A DNA stretch of 64,000 nucleotides from Pelotalea chapellei (GTDB lineage: Bacteria > Desulfobacterota > Desulfuromonadia > Geobacterales > Pseudopelobacteraceae): the NCBI RefSeq assembly GCF_018531195.1, contig NZ_JAHDYS010000005.1, positions 181,257 through 245,256 of the forward strand. The letters are read 5' to 3'. This document shows, piece after piece, positions 1 to 8,704 of the stretch. Within the stretch, counting starts at the first letter, position 1, and each line of letters begins with the position of its first letter. The position numbers were made by a program, and so were the translations under genes. The notes under the pieces are model-generated. The model was not told where the DNA came from, ran no database searches, and saw only the letters and a list, made by a program, of their open reading frames with translations.

Positions 1-369
1 CTTTGCAATTTCGCCGAGAACAGGAGGAAGGTTTAATTCCTTGAAAGTACCAATATGGGGAGGGATGACACGCATGATAATGCCGAAATGGCCCCGCTGT
101 CTGAATATGCTTACTCTGAAGCGTCCCCCGCTGGGGATGGAATAGGAGGCATCTAGTTCCTTGAGATCACTGGTGATCTGCCGACCGTTGAACTCCAGGA
201 TTCTGGAAGCAATGAACTCCGTATCCTGAGGAGTCAAGTTCGGCATTTTTGAGCGAATTAGTTGTCCTCTGCCTCGGAAAAACGGGGGATTGTCTACTTC
301 AAAATGCAGATCTGATACTTTTTTTTGAAATGCTATCTCGAGTATCTGGGTCAAAATATGTGCGTCCAT
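1..369 (-). CDS. PilT-family twitching ATPase, N-terminal part (cut by window edge)
   Basis: A minus-strand frame runs open from an ATG at 369 to the first base of the window, giving 123 residues with no stop. It starts MDAHILTQILEIAF, followed by VSDLHF, which resembles the opening of PilT/PilU-type hexameric ATPases, where a SDLH motif precedes the PAS-like N-terminal domain. Later text includes GGRFRVSIFRQRGHFGIIMRVIP, laid out like the equivalent part of PilT (compare SRFRGNVFIQRGAVAGVFRVIP in the pilT at 26490). The catalytic half with Walker A lies outside the window. The role is probably pilus retraction or a related T4P/T2S motor function, inferred from family resemblance. The next gene starts further upstream on the same strand, 34 bases away, so the two are probably co-transcribed. 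Confidence 0.75.
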   Translation of the reverse strand, partial: MDAHILTQILEIAFQKKVSDLHFEVDNPPFFRGRGQLIRSKMPNLTPQDTEFIASRILEFNGRQITSDLKELDASYSIPSGGRFRVSIFRQRGHFGIIMRVIPPHIGTFKELNLPPVLGEIAK

Positions 370-403
370 ATCAGCCTTTTATGAGTTTATTTACAGTATG
401 ATA

Positions 404-2170
404 TCAAGCATGCTTTTCTATTTTTTTACGGTAAAGGTTGTTATCCAGAACGAGTCCCGCAAAACGGGTCATGATATCCAGCAGGTCAGTTTGCACGGGG
501 GAAGTGGTTCCTGATCCAAAATCACCGTAGATAATGGCAATTACCCTGCCAAAGCTCTTTATTGGCATGAGGAGTATTTTTGATTCTCGGGGCAGTCCGA
601 TCTCCTTGAACAGGTGGTTTGTTGAAGGTGAATCAGCGCATTGACCGTAATGGAAAACACCGCTCTGGATGACTTTCTGAAAAGGGGAGGGTTGTGTCAG
701 AGATATTTTAAACATCAGTGGAGACGATAAACCGGCTCTTTTATTGCTTTTTACACCAATGCTTTTTTCGGCAATTAACTCCGTCGAGCTGACCACGAAC
801 ATGATGCAACGTTCAAACATGGTAGATGCAAATTTGAGCGGAATAGCCGCTATATCAGGAACTTCCCGCAGTGTCTCCAGTTCGAGAATACTCTTCTTAA
901 ACTTGTTCATTACCATCTGCTCGTGGGTATAAAAAGGATTTGTGATGGTCTCATGCAATGTTCTCAGGAAAGTAGTCGATTCATCAATGAACTGATCCTT
1001 GTTTTCCTGGTCAGCAGGTCTGCAAATCACCTTGTGTGCGCCTGCCTGCAAGGCCTGCAGCGCGAATTCATTGTCATCAGGAGTAGCCAGCTGCAAAATC
1101 AACAACTGCAGATATTTCTGTTTTTGATGCAGCAACCTAAGAGCATTCTGTAATTCTCCAGCTTCTGGAGAATCAATTATCAGCAGTGGAATCAGCCCTC
1201 TTGAGAACGACTGGTCTATGATCAGGTCAATACTGTTTTCCTCGTCAGTAGTGAATACGAACATGTTTTCGTATTTGCAAACCGTCGTTATTTCATGTTT
1301 GAGAAAATCATCCCTGCTGAAGACAATTACTGCAAGAGGCGAATGTTCTGCTGAGGGCTTCTTTTTACCATCAAGAGAAGTATCGGAAAAAGCCATCAGA
1401 GCGGCCAGCAACGTTTCATGTTGTGTCTGGTTCAGTCCGGGTACGGTTTCCCTTATTTTTTGCCGATGAATTTCGGAGGGATCATATTCTTTCAGACCCC
1501 CAAAAACATCGGGGATACTTTTTTCCAGGTGGTCAAGCTCATCCAGGCCCAGATCATCTACAGTTATCTGTCTGCCTGCTTGATTCGTGTCATCCTGTTC
1601 TGGCAGTGTCTGTCCGGAATCGGCTAAGAATGTGCCAGATTCCAGCGTTCCATCACGCATCTTTTCATCATATATCCTCAGGGCATCCATGAGTATGCTC
1701 TGGGTGTTCATGTTTATTTCTTCTTTGAGAGTTTCAGGGAAATAACGATATTCATCCGAAATGACCGTAGTGTGAACATCAAGAGAAAAAGTACCCTTGG
1801 TCCAGGTAAGTACTTCAACAATGGACATCCCAATCAATGTCTCCAGCCCTGTATAGGCATCCTCCCTGTTGAGCTTCCCGCCTTCTATGAGAGTTGCAAT
1901 TAATGGCTTCCGGTTGGACCCGGCACTCTTCTGCTGTTCCAGGGCCAAGTCAAGATCAGCCTGTGAAATGGCATTGGTATCTAGCAGTATCCGGCCAATC
2001 CTGACACTGTTGTTGACATGATTGGCGCTTACGATATAGCCGTCATTGAATACCAGCTGGCTTTCGCCCTTATGGCTTTTAAGGCACAGGGTACCGGTTT
2101 TTCTCGTCGAATGGAGCAGTTGTATAACATCAACGATGGGCAGGTGTTCCAAGTCGCCGGAAAAAGACAT
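404..2170 (-). CDS. PATAN (DUF4388) domain signalling protein with receiver-like middle and GAF-like C-terminus
   Basis: 588 residues from the ATG at 2170. An upstream TTG at 2179 is in frame, but GAGAGG sits 9 bases before the ATG. Residues 1-150 form a PATAN/DUF4388 domain (GDLEHLPIVDVIQLLH, then TGTLCL), a family common in deltaproteobacterial signalling proteins. Residues of about 270-400 look like a degenerate receiver fold (VIVFSRDDFLKHE, then LLIID, then a late ALQAGAHKVICRP similar to the receiver alpha4-beta5 region). The last 150 residues resemble a GAF domain (IGVKSNKRAGLSSPLMFKIS, RVIAIIYGDFG). No kinase or output enzyme is visible. The gene lies directly upstream of the PilT-type ATPase on the same strand, so a role in controlling surface motility is possible, but that is inference from position. 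Confidence 0.75.
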   Translation of the reverse strand: MSFSGDLEHLPIVDVIQLLHSTRKTGTLCLKSHKGESQLVFNDGYIVSANHVNNSVRIGRILLDTNAISQADLDLALEQQKSAGSNRKPLIATLIEGGKLNREDAYTGLETLIGMSIVEVLTWTKGTFSLDVHTTVISDEYRYFPETLKEEINMNTQSILMDALRIYDEKMRDGTLESGTFLADSGQTLPEQDDTNQAGRQITVDDLGLDELDHLEKSIPDVFGGLKEYDPSEIHRQKIRETVPGLNQTQHETLLAALMAFSDTSLDGKKKPSAEHSPLAVIVFSRDDFLKHEITTVCKYENMFVFTTDEENSIDLIIDQSFSRGLIPLLIIDSPEAGELQNALRLLHQKQKYLQLLILQLATPDDNEFALQALQAGAHKVICRPADQENKDQFIDESTTFLRTLHETITNPFYTHEQMVMNKFKKSILELETLREVPDIAAIPLKFASTMFERCIMFVVSSTELIAEKSIGVKSNKRAGLSSPLMFKISLTQPSPFQKVIQSGVFHYGQCADSPSTNHLFKEIGLPRESKILLMPIKSFGRVIAIIYGDFGSGTTSPVQTDLLDIMTRFAGLVLDNNLYRKKIEKHA

Positions 2171-2390
2171 CTGTATCAACCTCTCATATCTGGTGATTAC
2201 AACCCGTTACCGGTTCGAGCTTATATCAAGGGAATGCAGGTGCAAATCTTTATACAATGACGCTCAATAAGCAAGCACTTAATTCAGAGAGGCGGAACTG
2301 ACAATAGCCAGTAAAATCAGGATTGTGGTTGCTGGCGAGCAGGTAGTGAAGAGGGAGAGAAAGGGATTTGAAGGTGTAGACAAAGAAAAA

Positions 2391-2419
2391 GCCTGCTGAC
2401 AGAGGTTATATCGGCAGGC
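2391..2419 (-). terminator. Intrinsic terminator of the DEAD-box helicase gene
   Basis: On the minus strand, just past the helicase stop, GCCTGC and GCAGGC form the ends of a hairpin. The run TTTTTC follows immediately in the direction of transcription. No gene lies between the helicase stop and this hairpin. Confidence 0.7.
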
Positions 2420-2426
2420 CTCACAA

Positions 2427-3809
2427 TTATTCAGTTGTCGGCGGTGTTTGTTCTTTCTTAGCACCGGGCTTGCGCCGTCGGCGGCGTTTGTTAGTGGGGT
2501 CACCTGCTTCGGCATTGGTCTGTACCGCAGTAGATGCTTTGCCAGAAGGTCCTGTTGTTGGTCGTCTAGGCTGTTTATTTTTTTCGTGCGGCTTTGATCC
2601 AGCTCGACCGCTTGCGGTATTCTCTCTTGGATTTTTATTGTATTTCGGCCGGGCTACCTGGTTGTAATCAGTAACAAACAGTTCGTCTTCAGCCCATTCG
2701 GTGGGAATTTTATCCTTGATATAGTCTTCAATAGCCTCCAGATATAGAACACCATCTTCATCTGCCAGTGAGATGGCTTTTCCTTCGGCGCCGGCGCGTG
2801 CGGTGCGCCCAATGCGATGGACATAATCCTCGCTGTCCTGGGGGAGGTCGTAGTTCACGACATGAGAAATACCGTCAATATGCAGACCACGGGAAGCTAC
2901 ATCGGTAGCGATCAGAATGGGCAGCTTACCTTCCTTGAAATCTTCGAGGATGCGTAATCTCTTTTTTTGCTCAACATCTCCTGAAATAATCCTGCAGGGA
3001 AATCCATTGGCATTCAGTCGCTCGTAAAGGTACTCTCCCTCGCGCTTCGTGTTGATGAAGATCATGGTGCGCTCCATGCCATCCCGACGTAGGAGTCCAA
3101 GCAGCAGCGGGAATTTTTCCTTGCGCGATACATGATAAATAACCTGCTCAACCCGTTCAGCGGTCATTTTTTCTGGAGTGACCGAAACTTTCTCAGGCAT
3201 GTTCATGAATTCATAGGCCAGTTCCATTACTCGATGGTTGAGAGTAGCGGAAAACATCAGATTCTGACGTTTGTCAAATGGGGGAAGCCGCCGCAGGATG
3301 AAGCGCAGATCAGCTATAAAACCCATGTCAAACATTCGATCAGCTTCATCGATCACCAGCATCTCTATCTCTTTCAAACTGTAGATCTTCTGCTTAAGAT
3401 AATCGATCAGGCGGCCAGGAGTACCGATGATCACGTCAGCGCCATCACGAAGTGCATCGCGTTGCTTCATGTAATCAACACCGCCATAGATAGCCTGAAT
3501 GGTAAAGCCGCAGTGTTTGCCGAGCAATTGGGCATCCTGCTCAATCTGCACTACCAACTCCCGTGTCGGAGCAAGGATCAAGGCTCGAGGATGGTTGCCT
3601 TTTCGGGCGCCTCCAACCAGAAGCCTGGAGAATAAAGTTACCAGGAAGGCAGCAGTTTTTCCGGTGCCGGTCTGGGCCTGGCCGGCAACATCTTTTCCAC
3701 TCAAAGAAATTGGGAATGTTTTTCCCTGAATAGGGGTGCATTCTACGAATCCGGCTTCAAAAATCCCTTTCTGAAGCGCTTCCGGTAGAACAAGTGAATC
3801 AAATTTCAT
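2427..3809 (-). CDS. DEAD-box ATP-dependent RNA helicase (RhlB/RhlE type)
   Basis: 460 residues. The Q-motif region (FVECTPIQGKTFP, about 21-33) is followed by Walker A AQTGTGKT (45-52), VIDEADRMFD (DEAD box), SATLN (SAT motif), and the C-terminal helicase motifs IFINTKREGE, ATDVASRGLHI and YVHRIGRTARAG. These are the complete motifs of a DEAD-box RNA helicase, which unwinds short RNA duplexes with ATP. After about residue 385 comes a low-complexity, very basic tail ending KRRRRRKPGAKKEQ, typical of RNA-anchoring extensions in RhlE/RhlB-like proteins. Family motifs cannot separate RhlB from RhlE here. The gene is transcribed divergently from ispB and ends in a good intrinsic terminator. Confidence 0.93.
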   Translation of the reverse strand: MKFDSLVLPEALQKGIFEAGFVECTPIQGKTFPISLSGKDVAGQAQTGTGKTAAFLVTLFSRLLVGGARKGNHPRALILAPTRELVVQIEQDAQLLGKHCGFTIQAIYGGVDYMKQRDALRDGADVIIGTPGRLIDYLKQKIYSLKEIEMLVIDEADRMFDMGFIADLRFILRRLPPFDKRQNLMFSATLNHRVMELAYEFMNMPEKVSVTPEKMTAERVEQVIYHVSRKEKFPLLLGLLRRDGMERTMIFINTKREGEYLYERLNANGFPCRIISGDVEQKKRLRILEDFKEGKLPILIATDVASRGLHIDGISHVVNYDLPQDSEDYVHRIGRTARAGAEGKAISLADEDGVLYLEAIEDYIKDKIPTEWAEDELFVTDYNQVARPKYNKNPRENTASGRAGSKPHEKNKQPRRPTTGPSGKASTAVQTNAEAGDPTNKRRRRRKPGAKKEQTPPTTE

Positions 3810-3932
3810 GCGGGTTCCTTATCCTTAACTCGTGTGTCAGTTCACAAATACTATTTAAATACCATATACTGCGAAGCTACGTCTGGCAATGGAAACCTTG
3901 CCGCAAGCGGGCGTGCAACAGCCAGAAATGCT

Positions 3933-3962
3933 TTGACAAACCCGTTTTCATTCCTTTAGTAT
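3933..3962 (+). promoter_or_regulatory. Sigma-70-type promoter of the polyprenyl synthase gene
   Basis: TTGACA at 3933-3938 and TAGTAT at 3957-3962 are separated by 18 bases. The predicted transcript would begin near 3969. This places the in-frame ATG at 3961 inside the -10 box, so the next ATG, at 3994, must be the real start of the downstream gene. Confidence 0.75.
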
Positions 3963-3993
3963 GTCAAAACTTTACCCCCTAAGGACAGGTGTG

Positions 3994-4962
3994 ATGCAAG
4001 CTGCCTTAAACATCATCGGTGACGAGCTTAAAAGCGTTGAACAACAGTTTGTTAAGGATCTTGAATCTGACGTACCCCTTATACGCAAAGTGGGTGAGTA
4101 CGTACTTTCCAGTGGCGGGAAACGAGTGCGTCCGGCTCTTCTTCTGCTTGCGGCCCGCCTGTGCGGCTATACCGGCGATAAGGCTGTTCCACTCGCCAGC
4201 GTTATTGAATTCATCCATACCGCCACTCTTCTTCACGATGATGTTGTTGACAGCGCCACGCTACGTCGCGGTCTTGCATCGGCAAACACCCTATGGGGCA
4301 ATGAAGCATCCGTGCTGGTTGGCGATTTCCTGTTCTCCAAATCTTTTTCTCTGATGGTCGCCGTAGGAAGCCTTGATATACTTCGGGTACTTTCCGCTGC
4401 TACTACAATCATCGCCGAGGGTGAGGTTATGCAACTGCTCTGTACAGGCGAGCTGGATCTTACTGAAGAACAGTATATCAATGTGGTGCGTGCAAAAACG
4501 GCGATTCTCATGTCTGCAGCTTGCGAAGCAGGGGCAATTCTAGGTGAGGTTACTCCTGAAAGACGACGGGCTCTTGCTGACTTTGGCATGGATCTCGGTA
4601 TTGCCTTTCAGCTCATGGATGATACCCTTGATTACACTGCTACTGAAGAAGAATTTGGCAAAAGTATTGGACATGACCTTGAAGAGGGCAAAATCACTTT
4701 GCCGCTGATTCATACGCTGCGTCAGTGCAAAAGTGATGAACGTGACACAATTGCTGCGGTCATTGAAAAAGATGAAATGTCCCTTGAAGAGTTTCGTGAA
4801 GTTTCAGCACTTGTAAAACAATATGGCGGTATTGATTACGCTGTTGCTTCGGCACAGTGCTACATCAAGCGTTGCTCTGACCACCTCGAGTTATTCGCAC
4901 CTGGAGTAGTCAAGGATGCACTGCTTGAACTAGCGGAATACGTAGTTACCCGCAGCAAGTGA
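3994..4962 (+). CDS. ispB: Polyprenyl diphosphate synthase (octaprenyl/heptaprenyl type)
   Basis: 322 residues from the ATG at 3994, with AAGGA 8 bases upstream. An in-frame ATG at 3961 lies in the promoter -10 box and is excluded. The enzyme condenses isopentenyl diphosphate onto an allylic primer to make the long side chain of respiratory quinones. Both aspartate-rich metal-binding motifs are present: DDVVD at 82-86 followed by LRRG, and DDTLD in the second half (QLMDDTLDYT). GGKRVRP (41-47) is the usual substrate-binding motif near the N-terminus. Chain length cannot be read with certainty; the small residues before the first motif suggest a long product. It heads a run of genes on the plus strand. 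Confidence 0.9.
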   Translation: MQAALNIIGDELKSVEQQFVKDLESDVPLIRKVGEYVLSSGGKRVRPALLLLAARLCGYTGDKAVPLASVIEFIHTATLLHDDVVDSATLRRGLASANTLWGNEASVLVGDFLFSKSFSLMVAVGSLDILRVLSAATTIIAEGEVMQLLCTGELDLTEEQYINVVRAKTAILMSAACEAGAILGEVTPERRRALADFGMDLGIAFQLMDDTLDYTATEEEFGKSIGHDLEEGKITLPLIHTLRQCKSDERDTIAAVIEKDEMSLEEFREVSALVKQYGGIDYAVASAQCYIKRCSDHLELFAPGVVKDALLELAEYVVTRSK

Positions 4963-5021
4963 TTCTTCCCCCGGTAACATTCAATTTATTGACTGAAGCA
5001 AATCCCTGCCTTGGAGGATTA

Positions 5022-5546
5022 ATGAAGAAGCTGACCTGTCTGATCATGCTTATGCTAGTAATCTTTGCTTCGGCATGCGAGCGAAATTCTAATAAGATCC
5101 AAAGTAACGCTGGCGAAGCCATTGAGCAGAAAACGGCACCCGACATAACGGTAACTGCCCTTGATGGTACGGCTCTTAAACTTTCCTCCTTGAAGGGAAA
5201 GGTTGTGCTGCTGAACTTCTGGGCTACATGGTGTCCTCCCTGCCGCGAAGAGATTCCCTCAATGATGAAGCTTAACAGCGCCATGAGCGGAAAACCTTTT
5301 CAGATGCTTGCAGTATCAATTGATGAGGGAGGCAAGCCTGCCCTTGAAGAATTCTTTAAATCTACTGGTTTCACGCTTCCTACTTACATGGATCAGGCTA
5401 ATGCTGCAGGAAAGATATATGGAATTACAGGTGTTCCAGAATCTTTTCTTATCGATAAAAAAGGCATAATTGTGAAAAAGATAATTGGACCAGTTGAATG
5501 GGACTCACCAGAAGTGAAAGCTTTTATTGAAGAGTTGCTCAAATAG
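5022..5546 (+). CDS. TlpA/ResA-like thiol-disulfide oxidoreductase, lipoprotein
   Basis: 174 residues from the ATG at 5022, which has GGAGG 4 bases upstream; the open frame continues further upstream without a ribosome binding site. The N-terminus is a lipoprotein signal: a charged MKK, a hydrophobic stretch, then FASAC with the lipidation Cys at 19. A thioredoxin fold follows with the active site WCPPC (Cys 71 and 74) in NFWATWCPPCREE. A membrane-anchored reducing thioredoxin of this type usually works in cytochrome c maturation or periplasmic thiol reduction. The next gene, a CcdA homologue, would supply its electrons, so the pair makes functional sense. Confidence 0.88.
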   Translation: MKKLTCLIMLMLVIFASACERNSNKIQSNAGEAIEQKTAPDITVTALDGTALKLSSLKGKVVLLNFWATWCPPCREEIPSMMKLNSAMSGKPFQMLAVSIDEGGKPALEEFFKSTGFTLPTYMDQANAAGKIYGITGVPESFLIDKKGIIVKKIIGPVEWDSPEVKAFIEELLK

Positions 5547-5555
5547 GGTCAGAGA

Positions 5556-6284
5556 ATGAATAGTCCGGACGTAACCTATCTTGGAGCTTTTATAGCGGGG
5601 CTGCTTTCTTTCCTATCCCCCTGCGTGCTGCCGTTGATTCCCTCTTACATTACATATATAACCGGGCTTTCCTTTGCCGATTTGCAGGCTGAACACCCTT
5701 CCCACATAGTCCGAAAAAAAACATTATTTCACTCCATCGCCTTTATTCTCGGTTTTACTATAGTTTTCGTTCTGCTGGGAGCCTCAGCTACTTTTATTGG
5801 TTCCTTTATGCAGAGCAAGGCCGTCCTGATTCGTAAGATAGGTGGTATCCTCATCATCCTTTTTGGTGTTCATGTAACCGGCCTTGTCCCTGTAAGGCTG
5901 TTGATGGGAGAAAAAAGAGTCACCATCAGACACAAACCGACAGGATATCTTGGCAGTCTCCTTGTAGGTCTTGTATTTGCTGCTGGTTGGACTCCCTGCA
6001 TTGGCCCGATTCTGGCGGCCATTTTGACCTTGGCAGCCACAGAAGAGAATGTTTTAAATGGCATCATGCTCCTGCTGCTTTACTCCTTGGGACTTGGTAT
6101 TCCTTTTCTGCTTTCTTCCCTCGCTATGAACCAGTTTCTCTCCATTTTCAATCGATTTAAGAAACATATCCGAATTTTTGAGGTTGTAACCGGCTTGTTT
6201 CTGATTATCATCGGTATCCTGCTTTATTCCAACTGGCTAACTCGCCTTTCCGGCTATACGACATCCCTCTTTTCTGGATTCTGA
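5556..6284 (+). CDS. ccdA: CcdA-type cytochrome c biogenesis membrane protein
   Basis: 242 residues with about six hydrophobic segments. The two conserved redox cysteines lie in LSPCVLP (Cys 23) and GWTPCIGP (about residue 148), the signature of CcdA/DsbD-type transmembrane electron carriers. The protein passes reducing equivalents from cytoplasmic thioredoxin across the inner membrane to periplasmic thioredoxins such as the TlpA-like lipoprotein encoded 9 bases upstream. In Geobacter relatives, which make many multihaem cytochromes, reduction of haem-binding cysteines is an expected use. The next gene starts directly after its stop codon, so they form one operon. Confidence 0.92.
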   Translation: MNSPDVTYLGAFIAGLLSFLSPCVLPLIPSYITYITGLSFADLQAEHPSHIVRKKTLFHSIAFILGFTIVFVLLGASATFIGSFMQSKAVLIRKIGGILIILFGVHVTGLVPVRLLMGEKRVTIRHKPTGYLGSLLVGLVFAAGWTPCIGPILAAILTLAATEENVLNGIMLLLLYSLGLGIPFLLSSLAMNQFLSIFNRFKKHIRIFEVVTGLFLIIIGILLYSNWLTRLSGYTTSLFSGF

Positions 6285-6701
6285 ATGAAAACCTATACTG
6301 CACAGCATTCTGTGCAATTCGTTGTGTCTGAGCTTGTAGTAACTGAAGCTTTTTATGCAGGCATTCTTGAGATTCCCCTCCAACGTTCGTTTACTTCGCC
6401 TGGAGCACCGGATCATCTCACGCTTGATATGGATGGTATTGCCATTGTTTTCGTCGAGGAAGATGATGTTATCCGCACTCATCCAATACTGGAACATCGT
6501 TTGGGGATGTTTCCTCGTGGAAATGGTGTGACACTACACTTTGAAGTTAAAGATATAGAGGGGATCAGTGATGCCATACAGGAGGAGGGACTGGAAATAC
6601 TGTATCCTCTTGAAGTGAAGCCATACGGCATCAAAGAGATGTGGTGTTTTGATCCGGACGGGTATCTTGTTGTGCTGGATGAGCCGATTAATAACAGATA
6701 A
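6285..6701 (+). CDS. VOC-family (glyoxalase/bleomycin-resistance-like) protein
   Basis: 138 residues, beginning at the ATG immediately after the ccdA stop. The layout fits a vicinal oxygen chelate protein: an N-terminal beta-alpha-beta module (HSVQFVVSELVVTEAFYAG), a long middle strand with FVEEDDV, then a second module starting VTLHFEVKDIEGISDAI and ending MWCFDPDGYLVVLDEP, the usual closing strand with metal-ligand Glu. Substrates of this large family vary from methylglyoxal adducts to antibiotics and cannot be told from sequence. The gene converges on the small selenoprotein-like gene at 6713-6874. Confidence 0.8.
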   Translation: MKTYTAQHSVQFVVSELVVTEAFYAGILEIPLQRSFTSPGAPDHLTLDMDGIAIVFVEEDDVIRTHPILEHRLGMFPRGNGVTLHFEVKDIEGISDAIQEEGLEILYPLEVKPYGIKEMWCFDPDGYLVVLDEPINNR

Positions 6702-6712
6702 GGGACCGGAGA

Positions 6713-6874
6713 TTAATCCTGCTTTTGCTCGTTACTCTTTTTTTCTCTGGACTCCCGCTCCACGGGAGTGCATGAGCTTGACAGTCAGGTAGAGATTCCA
6801 ATTTTGGGAAAAATGTAGCGGTTGAGGATGAACCATATTAATAAAACCAACAGCACCACCAGTATTTCTTTCAT
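6713..6874 (-). CDS. Putative small membrane selenoprotein with in-frame UGA (53 residues)
   Basis: On the minus strand an ATG at 6874, with GGGAG about 9 bases upstream, opens a 29-residue peptide: one hydrophobic helix (ILVVLLVLLIWFIL) followed by NRYIFPKIGIST. A TGA (6785-6787) comes next. Reading through it, the frame stays open for 23 more codons to a TAA at 6713-6715, giving U-LSSSC-TPVERE and a charged tail, with a cysteine five residues after the TGA. Starting 15 bases past the TGA is a perfect 7-bp hairpin, ACTCCCG-TGGAG-CGGGAGT, with a G in the second loop position and 22 bases between UGA and loop, as in bacterial SECIS elements. The hairpin has no T-tract on either strand. Selenocysteine at position 30 is therefore the best reading, and the role would be membrane-proximal redox chemistry. 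Both points are inference. Confidence 0.65.
6751..6769 (-). promoter_or_regulatory. SECIS-like hairpin of the putative selenoprotein
   Basis: In minus-strand reading, ACTCCCG and CGGGAGT pair perfectly around the loop TGGAG. The helix can be lengthened outward by TG/CA and CTC/GAG pairs with one mismatch and one bulged A. It lies inside coding sequence downstream of the UGA at 6785-6787, and A residues rather than T residues follow it, so it is not an intrinsic terminator. Position and loop composition fit the bacterial SECIS model bound by SelB. Confidence 0.6.
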
Positions 6875-6982
6875 TTTAATCACTCCCGTTTGCTGAAATA
6901 GTCAAAATATCCTGCTTCCATTCTGAATATCGTAACCCCTACTAAAGATTTAAGGAAAGTCTTTTTAAGATTAAATCTTCCC

Positions 6983-7011
6983 TTGACCAGAATAGACCAC
7001 GGTGGTAATGT
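6983..7011 (+). promoter_or_regulatory. Promoter of the pyr operon
   Basis: TTGACC at 6983-6988 and TAATGT at 7006-7011 with a 17-base spacer. A transcript starting near 7018 would carry the whole PyrR-binding element and attenuator found between here and the pyrR start. Confidence 0.65.
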
Positions 7012-7023
7012 TTCCAAAATTAA

Positions 7024-7689
<666 letters not shown>

Positions 7690-7703
7690 GAGGGGAGGGC
7701 GGC

Positions 7704-8639
7704 ATGGCTGACTTCAAGCACAAAGACATCATCGCGTTGCGTGATCTGACCAAGGAGGAAATTGAACGACTCCTGACCACAGCTGAAAGCATGCGCGAAA
7801 TCAACAACCGTGACATCAAGAAGGTTCCGACGCTTCGAGGCAAAACCATAATCAACCTCTTCTACGAGGCTTCGACTCGTACCCGTACCTCTTTTGAAAT
7901 TGCCGGCAAGCGCCTCTCTGCGGATACGGTCAATATTACTCCCTCTTCCAGTTCTGCTACCAAGGGTGAGACACTTGCAGATACGGCCCTGAACCTGCTG
8001 GCCATGAAGCCCGATATTATTGTCATGCGCCATGCTGTCTCCGGTTCACACTATTTCCTTTCCAAAAAATTGCCTTCCTGCTCCATTATTAATGCTGGTG
8101 ACGGCACCCATGAACATCCGTCACAGGGGTTACTGGATATGCTTACCATGAAGGACAAATTCGGCAGACTCGATAATCTCAAAGTAGCAATAATCGGAGA
8201 TATTACCCATAGTCGCGTTGCCCGCTCCAATATTCAGGGGCTTACAAAGATGGGTTCGCAGGTTTTTCTGGCAGGCCCTCCGACCATGATGCCGCCAGGT
8301 GCTGAACTTCTAGGTAATGTCACTGTTTGCTGCACCATGAAGGAAGCTATTCAGGATGCTGATGTTGTGATGATGCTTCGTATCCAGCAGGAACGTCAGG
8401 GTAAAACTCTCATGCCAAATGCCCGTGAGTATTCCCGGTATTTCGGGCTGAATCCGGAAAACATCAAACTGGCCAAACCTGATGCCATGGTCATGCATCC
8501 TGGGCCTATCAACCGCGGCGTTGAAATGTCTTCCTACGTTGTTGACGGCGATCAGTCCCATGTGCTCAAGCAGGTGGAAAACGGCGTGGCTGTTAGAATG
8601 GCGATGCTGTACCATGTATGCGGCGGTGAGTTGGAGTAA
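7704..8639 (+). CDS. pyrB: Aspartate carbamoyltransferase catalytic subunit
   Basis: 311 residues, the usual length of a catalytic chain. The carbamoyl-phosphate-binding motif STRTRTSF is at 57-64, HPGPINRG near the C-terminus provides aspartate and phosphate contacts, and [12 protein letters not shown] is the conserved hinge region. It joins carbamoyl phosphate and aspartate, the committed step of pyrimidine synthesis in the cytoplasm. No pyrI regulatory-subunit gene is adjacent, so control probably comes from the PyrR attenuator upstream. AGGGGAGGG precedes the ATG. It lies between pyrR and pyrC in one operon. Confidence 0.96.
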   Translation: MADFKHKDIIALRDLTKEEIERLLTTAESMREINNRDIKKVPTLRGKTIINLFYEASTRTRTSFEIAGKRLSADTVNITPSSSSATKGETLADTALNLLAMKPDIIVMRHAVSGSHYFLSKKLPSCSIINAGDGTHEHPSQGLLDMLTMKDKFGRLDNLKVAIIGDITHSRVARSNIQGLTKMGSQVFLAGPPTMMPPGAELLGNVTVCCTMKEAIQDADVVMMLRIQQERQGKTLMPNAREYSRYFGLNPENIKLAKPDAMVMHPGPINRGVEMSSYVVDGDQSHVLKQVENGVAVRMAMLYHVCGGELE

Positions 8640-8704
8640 TTCCCAGCGAGGGTGTAGTTCACTTTTACAAGAAGGCCTTACACTTGATTTCATGAGGTGA
8701 CACA

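Noticed and set aside
2279..2515. A 78-codon minus-strand frame overlapping the helicase end
   Set aside because: It crosses the intrinsic terminator and has no ribosome binding site; it is a shadow of the helicase frame.
3132..3635. A 167-codon plus-strand frame inside the helicase
   Set aside because: It lies antisense to a gene with full DEAD-box motifs, has no family resemblance and no ribosome binding site.
6751..6769. The hairpin as a terminator for the VOC gene or the small minus-strand gene
   Set aside because: A terminator needs T residues after the right arm. On the plus strand they come before the hairpin, and on the minus strand A residues follow.
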